A stretch of 64,000 bases of DNA, taken from positions 48,071 through 112,070 of the IMG/VR virus record IMGVR_UViG_3300042463_000986; one strand, written 5' to 3'. Every line of letters begins with the position of its first letter. Positions within the stretch are counted from its first letter, which is position 1. Source of the DNA: a virus. A program made the position numbers and the translations under genes. Positions 44,318 through 52,847 of the stretch are shown here, in pieces. Under the pieces are notes generated by a model that was not told the origin of the DNA, did no database searches, and saw nothing but the letters and a program-made list of their open reading frames with translations.

Positions 44318-46151
44318 CTGTTTCTGTTTTAATTTCTGTGTTATTAATTTTGTTAATAATTTGACTTTTTAGACTATTATAAAACTCTTCATTGTCTAAC
44401 AACATTGCTTTAAATTCTTCAACATCATATTTTGTCTCTCCAAAGGTGATAGTCTTACCCCATTTCTTAATAATCTCAAAATCTGAGGCAAGTTCCATTA
44501 TCTCTTTAAGCTTATCAATTCCCACACCATAGACTATCTCAAATTGAGAAAGTCTATAAGGAGGAGACATTTTATTTTTTATAGCTTTTATTTTAGTTAT
44601 ATTACCATAATTAACATCTCCGTCTTTTGCAAGACTCTTACTCACTTCTATTCTACAATCAGAATAAAATTTTAAAGCATGTCCTCCTTGTGTAGTGGTA
44701 GGATTACCAAACATAACACCTATTTTTTCTCTATACTGGGAAACAACAATAACACAAACATTATGCTCAGAAAGAGCTGTTTTAAGTTTTGGATAGGCAT
44801 TACTATTTAGTAAAGCTTTTTTACCAATAGAGCTATCTCCTACATCACCATCTAACACTTTTTTAGGAATTAGTGAGCTATCAGAGTCAATAATAACAAG
44901 ATCAATTGTTCCTGAATTAATCATTTCCATAGCAATATTAAATCCTTCTTCTCCGCATGATGGTTGAGCAATTAACATTTTTGTTGTATCTACACCAATT
45001 GCCTGGAAATATTTTTTATCAACAGCGTGTTCACCATCAATATATAAAGCCACTCCTCCTGCTTTCTGGCATTCAGCAACAACATGTCCACAGATTGTTG
45101 ATTTACCTGAATTATGTACTACAATACCCTCAGCAATAAAATTATTATAAGGAAAATAACATTTAATATCATATGTTTCCATGTTTCCTACAGATTTGAT
45201 ACTAACTATTTCATCTTCTACAACAACAAATCTTAAATTATTATGATTATTTAAAGCATGTAATTTAGCATGTTCACTATTTTGTATTAATTGTAGATTA
45301 GAAATATCATTGTTTTTAGTATTTTCATCTATATGATGAATATCAAATTCTTCAGGTATAGTCCAAAAATTATTAGGCAAACTAGTTATCCCACTATTTA
45401 ACATTTCTTTATATTTATCATAAGTCATGTTATTCATATTAGCTTCAAAAACTAATCTATGGATTTTTTCTCTAAAATAATCAAACCCATTAATTTTGCG
45501 TGGGTTTCCTTTGTAATACCATTTCATTGTAGTTTCTTCATATTTTGAACGTGTTCTTTTTTTAGAACATTTCCAAGAAGTATTATTGTGTACAAACACT
45601 ATGTCTCCAACTTTTAATTTTTCAAGTGGAATATAACTCTCTCCAGAATAAAATTTATGATCTTTTGTAGCTTTAATTTTAAATCCTTTTTTAGTGATAA
45701 CTTCAAAACACTCTTTTACTCCTGATTTTACTACATCAGCTATTTGATTTCTAAACACTCTATCATGTTCATTGATAGAAGTTACATTAAATATTGTATT
45801 TTTTGTTTCTTCAGATCTATTATGAAATCTTTCATAAAGATTTTTAATTGTGCCACCTTTACAATCTTGTACAATTCCATCAGGTCTAACATTAATAAAT
45901 TTAATATAAGTGTCTTCTGCTAGGCAACCTTCCCAGCCCATCAATTCATATAGTTTACCCTTAACAAATCCTCCTACACCTAATGTAACATTATCAAATC
46001 CAATACTTCCTGTACTTATAACATCATAACTTTCTGTATTGTTATTGTCTAATGTAAGCACTGTTCCAACACCATATGTCTTATTTAATTTGTCTAATGC
46101 TTCTTGAAATTTTCCTTTGTTTTCTGAAGCTGTTTCCTTTGATTTTGCCAT
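44295..46151 (-). CDS. recA: RecA recombinase precursor containing an intein in the P-loop (618 aa)
   Basis: The exteins join to about 346 residues, normal for RecA. Residues 1-75 end in YELMGWEG; the intein occupies 76-347; the C-extein resumes SGKSTICGHVVAE, so splicing restores the Walker A GWEGSGKST. Downstream are VALYIDGEHAVDKKYF, LVIIDSDSSLIPKK (Walker B), CVIVVSQYREKIGVMFGNPT (loop L1 region) and TTQGGHALKFYSDCRIEVSK (L2 region), all RecA hallmarks. The host protein drives strand exchange in repair and recombination. The unspliced form cannot bind ATP properly. It stands behind its own promoter and is followed by overlapping dUTPase. Confidence 0.95.
   Translation of the reverse strand: MAKSKETASENKGKFQEALDKLNKTYGVGTVLTLDNNNTESYDVISTGSIGFDNVTLGVGGFVKGKLYELMGWEGCLAEDTYIKFINVRPDGIVQDCKGGTIKNLYERFHNRSEETKNTIFNVTSINEHDRVFRNQIADVVKSGVKECFEVITKKGFKIKATKDHKFYSGESYIPLEKLKVGDIVFVHNNTSWKCSKKRTRSKYEETTMKWYYKGNPRKINGFDYFREKIHRLVFEANMNNMTYDKYKEMLNSGITSLPNNFWTIPEEFDIHHIDENTKNNDISNLQLIQNSEHAKLHALNNHNNLRFVVVEDEIVSIKSVGNMETYDIKCYFPYNNFIAEGIVVHNSGKSTICGHVVAECQKAGGVALYIDGEHAVDKKYFQAIGVDTTKMLIAQPSCGEEGFNIAMEMINSGTIDLVIIDSDSSLIPKKVLDGDVGDSSIGKKALLNSNAYPKLKTALSEHNVCVIVVSQYREKIGVMFGNPTTTQGGHALKFYSDCRIEVSKSLAKDGDVNYGNITKIKAIKNKMSPPYRLSQFEIVYGVGIDKLKEIMELASDFEIIKKWGKTITFGETKYDVEEFKAMLLDNEEFYNSLKSQIINKINNTEIKTETDESTSED
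45111..45926 (-). mobile_element. Intein with HNH homing endonuclease, inside recA
   Basis: 272 residues. Splicing block A is CLAEDTYIKF (Cys1), block B GFKIKATKDHKFYSG (with the T-x-x-H), and the end is FIAEGIVVHN (His-Asn), with Ser as +1 residue. Between them, DIHHIDENTKNNDISNLQLI and NSEHAKLHALNNH give an HNH homing nuclease (H-H, N, and E-H/H). The insertion point is between Gly and Ser of the Walker A loop, a site used by other RecA-family inteins. All splicing residues appear intact, so it is probably active. Confidence 0.93.
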
Positions 46152-46172
46152 ATTTTTATTTTATTCTTTAAA

Positions 46173-46205
46173 CAAATGTACAAAAAAATCCTTAATAATC
46201 CCCAA
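46173..46205 (-). promoter_or_regulatory. Bacteroidota-type promoter for recA
   Basis: Read on the minus strand: TTG (46205-46203), 22 bases, TACATTTG (46180-46173). The recA ATG at 46151 lies 21 bases downstream. The spacing is slightly long. Confidence 0.55.
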
Positions 46206-46213
46206 CGATTCCA

Positions 46214-46252
46214 CAAAAAAATAGCCCCTTATATGTAGAAACATTAGGGGCT
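46214..46252 (-). terminator. Terminator after the ribonucleotide reductase gene
   Basis: AGCCCCT (46223-46229) and AGGGGCT (46246-46252) form the stem, extended by partial pairing in the 16-base loop region. On the minus strand it is followed by a T run (46221-46214). It separates the RNR unit from the recA promoter. The rest of the 203-base gap holds only the promoter and a 22-codon frame. Confidence 0.8.
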
Positions 46253-46283
46253 TTTCATTATTAATCGGAAATCAAAGGAAATA

Positions 46284-46352
46284 TTATTTATTATTTTTAA
46301 TCATATTGTAAAACGAAGATACAATATTTTGTACTAAATTATCGTGTTTCAT
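46284..46352 (-). other. Micro-ORF (22 codons) after the RNR gene
   Basis: ATG at 46352 to TAA at 46284, MKHDNLVQNIVSSFYNMIKN plus NK. It begins 2 bases after the RNR stop, at a spacing typical for genes here, but its length gives little support. It could be a tiny peptide gene or chance. Confidence 0.25.
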
Positions 46353-46354
46353 TA

Positions 46355-48256
46355 TTATAAATTTATTTCGCAATTATTCCCAGCACATGCAGCAATAGCT
46401 CCAAAATCCACTGTATCATCTAATTCTACCACTTTTGTAAGATCTATGGAATTTAATGAAGATATACGACTATTATATTCCTCTTCTGTAATGTCTTCAA
46501 AAGGAGCTTGAGCATAACTTCCTCCAAAATAAGGCAATACACTAAGACCATTGTAAAACTCCTGATTGTCCCACATCCATTCACCTACTATTTGCCACTC
46601 ATCTTTTTCCCAAACATCACCGTGCTCTAAATGGAATGGATATTTTCTATTTTTATCAATAGAAATTGTAGCACTTACATTATGTGTGTTATCCCCATTA
46701 ACATGTCCTGGTAGGATCCATTCTTGGGAAAATCTTTTAACACGCTCTAATGTATCAACAGCTGTTTCTGTTCTAAAAATAGACCCTTCTGGGGCTTTAA
46801 CAGGAATCCTTACACATAATGTATCTTTTGGTCTTAATACATCATCCTCACATAGTTCTGGATGATTTATTTCCAAATACATAGCAATGTCCTCATTCTT
46901 ATTAAAACGCATTGTTCTTAGATAATAAGGAGCATGCCAAGCATGAATACCACTAGCTGTTCCTAATACACAAGATGTTGTTCCTGAGGGTTTTATACAT
47001 GTAACACGAGCTGCTTCATTTGTTCCTATAACAGCAGAAATTGTAGAATTTACATTCTTTGCTACAGCAGCAGCTATATCTAAGTTGTATTTCAATATTT
47101 CCCCAGAACCAATTCCAGTCATTCCTATTCCTAATAAAGCATCTTTATCAGTGGTTTGTTTCCATATAGGACGTAAATAATGGAAGTCTGTAAATCCAGC
47201 TTGTAATGTACCAAAGAAAGCAGCTACACCAGCTCTTTCATTAAGATCTTCCTGGCTAGTTATATCACTTACATTGAGCTCACATAAATTACAGAATTGG
47301 AATGGTCTTAATCCTATTTCGCAGCATGGATTGGTGCCCCAATCTTTATTATTAGTCCAATAAAGACCTGGTTCTCCTGATCCACTAGCTTCAATCCTTT
47401 TCCAAAGATCAAAGAATTCTGTTTCTGATACATTATTTCTTTCTAAAACAGCACTATTATTAGATCTACCACGTTGCTCATTTAATTCCCACCAGTTTCC
47501 GTATTTACATGTAATCATTTCTTCGTCATCATGGCTAAATAAAGAAATCATAGCACTTCTTCTTATCCCCCCACTTAATACAGAGTTAGCAATGTGGCAC
47601 ATAATATCGTGACATTCTAAAGGAGATAATTTTTGGCCCACTTCTTTTCTATCTAACACAGCCTGTATATGGGCCAAACATAATTTTAATGGTTCTGGAC
47701 CAGGTGCTTTTCCTCCAGCAGTGATTAATCTGGCTCCTTTATGTCTAATAGCTCTAAAATCAAATGTTGGCATAAAAGATCCTTCTAAATAAGCTTTCAT
47801 AAGTACTTTTACAGCATCTGCCCAGCCCATAATAGAATCTTCTATTAAATAATTTCTTTTTTTCCCTGGTTTTGTTATCTCTGGGAGTTGATTTACATGA
47901 TGTTTTTGAACTGAAAATCCAACACCTGAACCCCCTAGTAATAAGAACATTGTCTCACTGAAGCTATACAGACTATCAATAGGTAAATAAGCACAATTAT
48001 AACCTCTTGCATTATTAACTTCCATAGCTGGCCCAGCAAACTGTAAAGCTCTCATTGAAGGAAGAACCTTCCTCTCTCTAATAAACTTAGCACTATCAAT
48101 AATAGCCACTTCTAATTTAGGATATTTCTTAATCAGCATCTGCTCATATCTATCCACTATTTCATCCCAGGTTTCTCTTCTTTTTTTCTCTGGAACATAC
48201 TTACTGTATTTTGAAAACACAGTTATTTTACTCAACGCATCCAATCCTAAATCCAT
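46355..48256 (-). CDS. nrdJ: Class II (adenosylcobalamin-dependent) ribonucleotide reductase
   Basis: 633 residues. It has the RNR barrel motifs MRALQFAGPAMEVNNARGYN (Cys88 of the redox pair), LLGGSGVGFSVQ, HIANSVLSGGIRRSAMISLF and DWGTNPCCEIGLRPFQFCNL (thiyl-radical Cys/Glu region; Cys311-Cys312, Glu313, Cys322). The C-terminus CAGNNCEINL carries the swinging Cys pair (624/629). There is no NrdB partner gene nearby and no glycyl-radical motif, so it belongs to the B12-dependent monomeric type. It makes deoxynucleotides for phage DNA and depends on host cobalamin. It has its own promoter and terminator, standing as a single-gene unit. Confidence 0.9.
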   Translation of the reverse strand: MDLGLDALSKITVFSKYSKYVPEKKRRETWDEIVDRYEQMLIKKYPKLEVAIIDSAKFIRERKVLPSMRALQFAGPAMEVNNARGYNCAYLPIDSLYSFSETMFLLLGGSGVGFSVQKHHVNQLPEITKPGKKRNYLIEDSIMGWADAVKVLMKAYLEGSFMPTFDFRAIRHKGARLITAGGKAPGPEPLKLCLAHIQAVLDRKEVGQKLSPLECHDIMCHIANSVLSGGIRRSAMISLFSHDDEEMITCKYGNWWELNEQRGRSNNSAVLERNNVSETEFFDLWKRIEASGSGEPGLYWTNNKDWGTNPCCEIGLRPFQFCNLCELNVSDITSQEDLNERAGVAAFFGTLQAGFTDFHYLRPIWKQTTDKDALLGIGMTGIGSGEILKYNLDIAAAVAKNVNSTISAVIGTNEAARVTCIKPSGTTSCVLGTASGIHAWHAPYYLRTMRFNKNEDIAMYLEINHPELCEDDVLRPKDTLCVRIPVKAPEGSIFRTETAVDTLERVKRFSQEWILPGHVNGDNTHNVSATISIDKNRKYPFHLEHGDVWEKDEWQIVGEWMWDNQEFYNGLSVLPYFGGSYAQAPFEDITEEEYNSRISSLNSIDLTKVVELDDTVDFGAIAACAGNNCEINL

Positions 48257-48277
48257 AAATTTTGTTTTTTTTTTGTT

Positions 48278-48316
48278 AAAAAATAAGGGGTTGCAAATAT
48301 ACTTTGCTTCCCCTTA
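48278..48316 (-). terminator. Terminator hairpin before RNR, overlapping the RNR promoter
   Basis: On the minus strand: TAAGGGG-AA-GCAAA-GTATA-TTTGC-AA-CCCCTTA followed by TTTTTT. Arms are at 48310-48316 and 48284-48290, with inner arms GCAAA/TTTGC. It ends the operon upstream (48340 onward), and the RNR -7 element lies inside its 3' half. Confidence 0.8.
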
Positions 48317-48324
48317 TAAAACAA
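48294..48324 (-). promoter_or_regulatory. Bacteroidota-type promoter for RNR, embedded in a terminator
   Basis: Read on the minus strand: TTG (48324-48322), exactly 20 bases, TATATTTG (48301-48294). The RNR ATG is at 48256. The -7 element overlaps the loop and 3' inner arm of the hairpin at 48284-48316. Confidence 0.75.
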
Positions 48325-48339
48325 CTACATATAAAAATA

Positions 48340-48570
48340 TTACTTAACCATTTTCCTTATTTTAGCTCCCAATACAGTATCATCTGGTTCTTCTCTAACC
48401 AAGGTGATTAATTTTTCTAAATAAAGGCTAAGATCCATAGCTTCCTCTTGAGCATGAAGCAGATAATCATCAGAATTGTTGTTTTCTAGTGTAGAATTAT
48501 ACTTACGTATTCCTACAGCACTTCTTGTTTGGTATTTTTCAACCACTTGGTCCACTATTTTATCCTTCAT
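48340..48570 (-). CDS. Small helical protein, MazG-like (76 aa)
   Basis: The pattern RSAVGIRKYNSTLENNNSDD then YLLHAQEEAMDLSLYLEKLI is a common phage protein in which HAQEEAMD-x-x-x-Y-x-E-K resembles one helix of all-alpha NTP pyrophosphohydrolases (MazG type). The full metal-binding EExxE set is not clear, so activity is uncertain. It is the last gene of the 52.8-48.3 kb run and overlaps the previous gene by 11 bases. Confidence 0.65.
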   Translation of the reverse strand: MKDKIVDQVVEKYQTRSAVGIRKYNSTLENNNSDDYLLHAQEEAMDLSLYLEKLITLVREEPDDTVLGAKIRKMVK

Positions 48571-48874
48571 GAGTCTTTCTTTTTATAAGTTCATTTTCCA
48601 CTGTAAGTAGAAAATTTAAGTGTTTTTCTACTTCTGCTTCTATAATATACCCAATTTTACCAATAATTTCTCCTAAATTAGTATAAAATCTAGAAGAATC
48701 AAACTTTATTTTAATTTGGCTATATTCGAACCCTGGAATTTTAATTAATTCCTTAAACATTGCATCTAAATAAGTTATTACAGCAGGGTAGGAAATACTT
48801 AATCCATAGTGTCCTTCCTCTAAATAATCTTTGTATTTTTCGTTAAATTCCTGTGTTGTCATTATCATCATCAT
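48560..48874 (-). CDS. Unknown protein (104 aa)
   Basis: Not recognised. Helical, mixed charge: EFNEKYKDYLEEGHYGLSIS, PAVITYLDAMFKELIKIPGF, IGKIGYIIEAEVEKHLNFLL. Several Met codons open the frame (MMMIM); the one at 48862 (MTTQEF) is the likely start. It overlaps the upstream gene's end by about 20-30 bases, as is common here. No function can be inferred. Confidence 0.62.
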   Translation of the reverse strand: MMMIMTTQEFNEKYKDYLEEGHYGLSISYPAVITYLDAMFKELIKIPGFEYSQIKIKFDSSRFYTNLGEIIGKIGYIIEAEVEKHLNFLLTVENELIKRKTHEG

Positions 48875-49436
48875 TATTAATGTTTTGTAGTTTACTTAAT
48901 TCATGTTTTAATACACTTACAGTGTATCCCTTATCATATTTAGTCTTAGGATCTAACATTTTAATCCTTTCGGCCAACTCTTCTCTTAGTCCATCTTCAT
49001 AAAATTTAGATTCAATAGCTTCAGCAAGGTTATTCATCTGTTCTGTACCATATATAGATATTCTAAGATCAAACCAATCCCATTTTGTCTTATAATCATT
49101 GATAGATAATCCTTTAGTCAATTTACGTTTTAAATTGTGCAATGTTCTATTACGCACTCTAACAATAGAATTATCATCACCAAATAAATGTAAAAATCTT
49201 AATATCCACCTAGGACACCATTTAGGCCTTGCTTTGTAATCCATGAATATTACCAATGGTTCCATTGCTTCAAATATTCCACCTTTCTCTCTCCAAGGAA
49301 CAGAGCCCAAATAATGATATTTTTCATAAAAGTTTTTTGGAAAAAATACAGCTCTAATATCATCTAATGTAATATTACGAGTGTGAATAAATTTGTATTT
49401 CTTGCCTTTAAAAAGGACAACATCTTTTATATTCAT
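48843..49436 (-). CDS. Conserved phage protein of unknown function (197 aa)
   Basis: The phrase YKARPKWCPRWILRFLHLFG followed by DDNSIVRVRNRTLHNLKRKL and WDWFDLRISIYG recalls an uncharacterised protein family of Bacteroidota phages. The Trp/Arg-rich core suggests nucleic-acid or protein contact. The C-terminus is acidic and Asn-rich (NINNDDDNDNTGI). It overlaps the start of the metallophosphoesterase's downstream boundary by 4 bases. No catalytic motif is visible. Confidence 0.65.
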   Translation of the reverse strand: MNIKDVVLFKGKKYKFIHTRNITLDDIRAVFFPKNFYEKYHYLGSVPWREKGGIFEAMEPLVIFMDYKARPKWCPRWILRFLHLFGDDNSIVRVRNRTLHNLKRKLTKGLSINDYKTKWDWFDLRISIYGTEQMNNLAEAIESKFYEDGLREELAERIKMLDPKTKYDKGYTVSVLKHELSKLQNINNDDDNDNTGI

Positions 49437-50158
49437 AAATTATTTAATTTAATTTGTCCATCTACAATAGTTAAATATTCTTGACTATCATCTAATGTAT
49501 CTACAAAATAATAACGTCCTCCAGACGATTTTCCTTCAAAATCAATATGTTTCCTATGTGTATGCCCCACTATTTGGATATACTTGGATTTTAATTCACT
49601 CTCTTTATTAGCTTTTAATAAAGCTGTTGGTCTAATCCATATAGGAGTTTGTTTTACATGGTCTCCAAGACCGCTAAAATCATATGGAGAAAAGTCAAAA
49701 AGAAGAGGTTTATATTTAAATAACTCATTCAAAGTTAAATCAATATCATCTATATTATATCCATCTTCTCCAAACATTTCTCCCATAAAATGTTCACTCA
49801 CTCCTGCATGTGTAAATAAAAAATGATCCATTGTATAAGCCATTTGTAAATGGTCTCTGTTTTCATTAACAACTTGACTAATATTTGGAGCTAATCCACC
49901 TTGGTACCCACTAGTTCCATTATAACCAATTTCTGGATAATAGTGATAATCATGGTTACCTATAAGTAAGATGACCTCTGATTGTTCGGACTTTTTATAC
50001 TCTATAACTTCTTTAAAGTTATGAATTTGGTCTAAGCCTGGAATATCAAATGAATCAAAGTAGTCCCCCAGAAAGACTATTCTATCTGGGGATTCTATTT
50101 CTATCATCTGTTTCCACACACTTTTCCCATGTATATCTGGAATAATTAGTGTTTTCAT
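49433..50158 (-). CDS. Calcineurin-like metallophosphoesterase
   Basis: 241 residues with the full set of motifs: PDIHG (D8, H10), GDYFD (D32), GNHD (67-70), THAG (H117) and GHTH near residue 200. This is the PPP-type phosphoesterase fold with a dimetal centre. Substrates may be phosphoproteins or dinucleotides; lambda PP-like phage enzymes are the closest known class. It overlaps neighbours on both sides by 4 bases (ATGA), so it is co-translated with them. Confidence 0.9.
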   Translation of the reverse strand: MKTLIIPDIHGKSVWKQMIEIESPDRIVFLGDYFDSFDIPGLDQIHNFKEVIEYKKSEQSEVILLIGNHDYHYYPEIGYNGTSGYQGGLAPNISQVVNENRDHLQMAYTMDHFLFTHAGVSEHFMGEMFGEDGYNIDDIDLTLNELFKYKPLLFDFSPYDFSGLGDHVKQTPIWIRPTALLKANKESELKSKYIQIVGHTHRKHIDFEGKSSGGRYYFVDTLDDSQEYLTIVDGQIKLNNL

Positions 50159-50451
50159 ATCTGATTAATATTTAACCATTTTTCTTCTAGAACAACTTTT
50201 TCCTTTACAATCAACTGTCCCTGTCTTTTTCTTACAGGAACAATGGCACTAAGTCTATCACTAGTGGTGACAGTGGCTCTATAATTCCCATTACAAATAA
50301 ATGTTTCTCCATTTTCTTTTTTAGCTATAGCTCTTCCAAATAAATACATATAAACACTACCATCATTTTCAATTCTCACTTCTGTATTAGATTTTTTAAA
50401 TCTATATCCATTATTAAAAGCTTGTCCAGCTTTTTCTGTTATTTTTCTCAT
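50155..50451 (-). CDS. Conserved phage protein, DUF8033-like (98 aa)
   Basis: A small beta protein: FNNGYRFKKSNTEVRIENDG, YLFGRAIAKKENGETFICNG, YRATVTTSDRLSAIVPVRKR and KWLNINQI. The 'NTEV ... YLFGxxIA ... TSDRLS' order is shared with proteins in many phages that I recall as DUF8033. Function unknown. It overlaps both neighbouring genes by 4 bases. Confidence 0.68.
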   Translation of the reverse strand: MRKITEKAGQAFNNGYRFKKSNTEVRIENDGSVYMYLFGRAIAKKENGETFICNGNYRATVTTSDRLSAIVPVRKRQGQLIVKEKVVLEEKWLNINQI

Positions 50452-50813
50452 AACATATCATTTAGCATTTTTAAAGCTTCTGAAACAGCTTCTTTTTCTG
50501 CTTCTTTTCTTGTTTTAAAATGTGTTGTATTATTAATATTATTAATACAATAAGAAAAGAATACATCTCCTAAAGAACTAATATTTATCTCTACAAACAT
50601 TTTATGATTGTCTAGTACATCAAATGCTGCTCTAGGCTGAGCATCTAATATTTTTCCCACAGTCTCGTTGCTAATATTCTGTTGTCTAGCAAACTCTTTA
50701 AAATCTTCTGGAATAGATGCATCATCTATTTTTTCTAGCATTTGGTTTAAAAACCATTGTTTTAAAACAATAGCTGATTTATCATACTTTTCTAGTAGTT
50801 CTATCATGTTCAT
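50448..50813 (-). CDS. Conserved phage protein of unknown function (121 aa)
   Basis: The pattern LKQWFLNQMLEKIDDASIPE, DFKEFARQQNISNETVGKIL, NPHK-type region DAQPRAAFDVLDNHKMFVEI and a final FKTRKEAEKEAVSEALKMLN is a repeated theme in phage genomes, but no function is known. Helical N-terminal half, beta middle, helical end. It overlaps neighbours on both sides (4 and 32 bases). Confidence 0.65.
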   Translation of the reverse strand: MNMIELLEKYDKSAIVLKQWFLNQMLEKIDDASIPEDFKEFARQQNISNETVGKILDAQPRAAFDVLDNHKMFVEINISSLGDVFFSYCINNINNTTHFKTRKEAEKEAVSEALKMLNDML

Positions 50814-51030
50814 AATTTAAATTTAAAGCTTTAGCAATTCTTGTATGTTTTAATTCCTCTCCATTTTCTTTCCACCAATTCCTCTCAAATTCAAATTCAC
50901 TTGGACCATCTTCTTCTTTAGTTGTTAACTGGAGTAGAGAGTTTCTTACACTCTCCATCTCACAGAATATTATGGTTTTTTCTACACCATATCTTCTAAT
51001 TAATTCTTTTAGAATTTCTTTATTATACAT
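50782..51030 (-). CDS. Unknown protein (82 aa)
   Basis: Not recognised. KEILKELIRRYGVEKTIIFC is a charged helix, followed by a Glu-rich stretch and FERNWWKENGEELKHTRIAK. The 'F-E-x-x-W-W-K' phrase occurs in other small phage proteins I have seen. It overlaps the upstream gene by 8 bases and the downstream by 32. No function can be inferred. Confidence 0.6.
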   Translation of the reverse strand: MYNKEILKELIRRYGVEKTIIFCEMESVRNSLLQLTTKEEDGPSEFEFERNWWKENGEELKHTRIAKALNLNYEHDRTTRKV

Positions 51031-51574
51031 ATTGTTTAATTTTATCTAAATTAAGAACTTCTTTTTCTTCTACAAACCCATGCCAAATTTCATTTTCTTG
51101 GTCAAAAGTGACATCAAGTTTATCTTCCCAAAATTTCTTTAAATCCTCTGTTTTATTAAAAACTCTGTATTGAAGGGATATTTCGTCCTTTCTAAGTCCA
51201 TTTTTTACAATTTTAATTATTTTTGGAAAAAGAGTTTGAAATTCTTTGGAAGTCTTAGAATATTTACCTTGTTTAACTAACTGATAATCTTTTGTATAAT
51301 CAGGGTTTAATAAATACACCACTACAATATACCCATCCTCATAATCATAATCATCTAAAATATTTTTTGTTCTTTCATACTCCTCATCTAAAAAACTTTT
51401 AAATTTATAAAGATCTTTTGGATGAAATAGAAGATATACAGCATTTTCATACTGCACATCTTTTCTATCATCTTTTATATATCCATTGATAAATCCATTA
51501 GCATTTAAATTTTCTTTATCTATTCCCAACGTTGGAACAATAAATATACTGGTTATTGTCTTCTTTACCTCCAT
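51023..51574 (-). CDS. Unknown protein (183 aa)
   Basis: Not assigned. Alpha/beta composition: SIFIVPTLGIDKENLNANGF, AVYLLFHPKDLYKFKSFLDE, DYEDGYIVVVYLLNPDYTKD and YQLVKQGKYSKTSKEFQTLF. The DYEDGYIVVVY...QGKYSKTS order has relatives in other large phages, as I recall, without function. Its start touches the stop of the Exo8-like nuclease gene. Confidence 0.65.
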   Translation of the reverse strand: MEVKKTITSIFIVPTLGIDKENLNANGFINGYIKDDRKDVQYENAVYLLFHPKDLYKFKSFLDEEYERTKNILDDYDYEDGYIVVVYLLNPDYTKDYQLVKQGKYSKTSKEFQTLFPKIIKIVKNGLRKDEISLQYRVFNKTEDLKKFWEDKLDVTFDQENEIWHGFVEEKEVLNLDKIKQYV

Positions 51575-52617
51575 TAATCTAAATTTACTACCCCGTTATT
51601 AATATAATTCTCTCTGGATATATTCCATTTGTTATTTTCTATAGCCCATTTAAGATCTGCTATTAAAGACTTAACACCAGGATATTTACGTCCTTGGTGC
51701 TCAAAACCTTTAAAAGCTTTCTCTATATCATCTTTATTTAGTGTATAAATTAAAGGACTATAATAATTTGTACTATCACATACAATAAATTTAGGATATT
51801 CAACAGAATAATCTTCTAAGTTTAAAGACTCTTTCACTTGGAAACATGCTTTCCAATATAAATATGCTTGGATATAAGCTCTTCTATATAAATAATACTC
51901 TTTGTAAAAATCTTCAACAGCCCATACACATTTAAGATCATATACCTGGATAGTCTTTTGTTCATGATCTATATGCACTTTATCCATCATACTCTTAAAT
52001 AAGTGCCCTTCAACAGAATAACCTTCTATTTGAAGTTGATTGTGTATTCCCCATTTAGCACTATTTACTAAATTTACAATAGAAGAAGTGAATTCATTTG
52101 TCTTAAGCTCCTCAACAATTTTCTCAGCATTAGATACATCTTGTGTTGTCACCACTGTAAGTCCCTTGCTTCTCACTTCTCTTATCTCCTTATAATAGAT
52201 TTCTGCATCAGACCCTACAAATTTATTAAGAACAGCGTCAAATTTGATTTTAAATCCAGAATCTGTATAAGCATCTTTAGCTATTTCTTCAAATGGTCTT
52301 GTAACACTTCCATTTTCATCTGTAGCTGTTTTTGTGTGTTTATACAAAGCTTCTGTAAAATCTAACATAAGGCCTGTAGGAGAACTAACACAAGAACTCA
52401 TATAAAATCTTTTGTCAAATTCTTGGGGCTCTAATAACAATGTTTCAACAAGTTTTCCCATAGAAGTGGCTTTGTTATCCTCTTCTTCCACTTGTTCATT
52501 TAATACATATTTTTTATAATATTTACGTCTATTTGTAGAAAACTCTTTAAGACTTGAAGAGCTATCCATTTTCACTGCTCTGTATTGAGCTTCTGTTTTT
52601 GTATTTCCTTGTATCAT
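51574..52617 (-). CDS. PD-(D/E)XK exonuclease, RecE/Exo8-like (347 aa)
   Basis: The N-terminal SSSSLKEFSTNRRKYYKKYV and ATSMGKLVETLLLEPQEFDK match the start of Exo8-type nucleases. The core is EGHLFKSMMDKVHIDHE (D212), VYDLKCVWAVEDF (D227-x-K229) and YIQAYLY (Q250...Y254, the QxxxY motif). Such enzymes resect DNA ends to feed single-strand annealing or RecA-type recombination; the phage also has RecA, a Sak4-like ATPase and an SSB-like protein. It overlaps both neighbours by 1-4 bases. Confidence 0.85.
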   Translation of the reverse strand: MIQGNTKTEAQYRAVKMDSSSSLKEFSTNRRKYYKKYVLNEQVEEEDNKATSMGKLVETLLLEPQEFDKRFYMSSCVSSPTGLMLDFTEALYKHTKTATDENGSVTRPFEEIAKDAYTDSGFKIKFDAVLNKFVGSDAEIYYKEIREVRSKGLTVVTTQDVSNAEKIVEELKTNEFTSSIVNLVNSAKWGIHNQLQIEGYSVEGHLFKSMMDKVHIDHEQKTIQVYDLKCVWAVEDFYKEYYLYRRAYIQAYLYWKACFQVKESLNLEDYSVEYPKFIVCDSTNYYSPLIYTLNKDDIEKAFKGFEHQGRKYPGVKSLIADLKWAIENNKWNISRENYINNGVVNLD

Positions 52618-52847
52618 TTTAATGTTTGTTTAAATGCTTCAATAATTTGATCTCTCATTGCTCTAATTTCTCTAGGAACTTTAGCAAAAAACCAACGCAC
52701 CTCTATTTCATAATCTTGCTCATTTCTGTCTTTATTCTGCGGATGCACTAGCCAAAACTTGTGTTCATCTTCCCCATAAAATACAGAACCCTCATACCAT
52801 ACTTCTGTAAAAGAAGGCTCTTTGTCAATTTCTATTATAATATTCAT
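52614..52847 (-). CDS. Unknown protein (77 aa)
   Basis: Not recognised. A beta-rich start (IIIEIDKEPSFTEVWYEGSV), aromatic middle (KFWLVHPQNKDRNEQDYEIE) and helical end (VPREIRAMRDQIIEAFKQTL). The stop overlaps the nuclease start (ATGA), suggesting linked translation with the Exo8-like enzyme. No catalytic motif. Confidence 0.6.
   Translation of the reverse strand: MNIIIEIDKEPSFTEVWYEGSVFYGEDEHKFWLVHPQNKDRNEQDYEIEVRWFFAKVPREIRAMRDQIIEAFKQTLK

Noticed and set aside
46152-46354. The largest minus-strand gap as an origin of replication
   Set aside because: It holds a terminator and a promoter that explain its structure; no iterated repeats or strong AT-skewed boxes were seen.
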